Source of the DNA: JADJPL01 sp964607915
Lineage (GTDB): Bacteria; Bacteroidota; Bacteroidia; Chitinophagales; Saprospiraceae
DNA length: 14,937 nucleotides
Direction: 5' to 3'
NCBI GenBank assembly: GCA_964607915.1
Contig: CAZSMU010000089.1
Coordinates: 1 to 14,937 of the forward strand
How positions within the stretch are numbered: position 1 is the first letter of the stretch; each line of letters opens with the position of its first letter. Positions 14,886-14,937 of the stretch are shown in pieces. Both the position numbers and the translations under genes were made by a program. Under the pieces are notes generated by a model, which was not told the origin of the DNA, did not search any database, and saw only the letters and a list, made by a program, of their open reading frames with translations.

Positions 14886-14937
14886 GACTTGTTGCGAGGG
14901 GTCAGCGAGGAGGGAAAAAAGAGTCATTTTTCGTCCA
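14886..14937 (+). repeat. Intergenic repeat copy C, truncated by the window edge
   Basis: GACTTGTTGCGAGGGGTCA starts at 14886, followed by GCGAGGAGGG, an A-tract, GAGTCA and a T-tract. It is the best-preserved copy and matches copy B over most of its length. It starts seven bases after the ahcY stop; any opposed partner arm would lie beyond the right edge. Confidence 0.8.

Overview
The window reads as chromosomal DNA of a member of the Bacteroidota, most likely a Saprospiria/Lewinella-like lineage with moderately high G+C. The evidence is the set of families (DUF2911, TPR-PD40-OmpA, TPR-CHAT and beta-helix lipoproteins), A-rich start regions without clear Shine-Dalgarno sequences, and two exact matches to the Bacteroidota -7 promoter box TANNTTTG. 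The lineage call is inference; there is no rRNA or other marker to fix it.

Layout. 1-3160 (minus): a two-gene unit of a secreted TPR/PD40/OmpA-like envelope protein followed one base later by a NamZ-type (DUF1343) protein that runs off the left edge. 3288-4760 (plus): a secreted GH29 alpha-L-fucosidase, diverging from that unit. 4784-4832: a perfect 22-bp hairpin between two converging genes. 4849-6450 (minus): a membrane GT2 processive glycosyltransferase. 6817-8319 (plus): a beta-helix lipoprotein whose stop codon overlaps that of mgsA (methylglyoxal synthase, 8316-8711, minus). 8808-9656 (plus): a secreted DUF2911 protein. 9745-9805: a second long perfect hairpin. 9858-13064 (minus): a very large TPR-CHAT membrane protein whose CHAT catalytic His and Cys are both replaced. 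13566-14879 (plus): a complete adenosylhomocysteinase, ahcY/sahH.

Most genes concern the cell envelope and glycans (peptidoglycan-binding protein, muramidase-like protein, fucosidase, polysaccharide synthase, lipoprotein). mgsA and ahcY are housekeeping metabolism. I see no phage, CRISPR, transposase or defence cassette.

The structure not explained by genes is a dispersed intergenic repeat with head GACTTGTTGC, two variable bases, then GGGGTCA, often followed by an A-tract, GAGTCA and a T-tract. I find it in the three repeat-bearing gaps: 6451-6816, 13065-13565 and after 14880. Copies tend to occur in opposed pairs, like a MITE or REP/BIME-type element, and two of them sit just upstream of perfect -7 promoter boxes. 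This repeat family and the dead-site CHAT protein are the best leads in the window.
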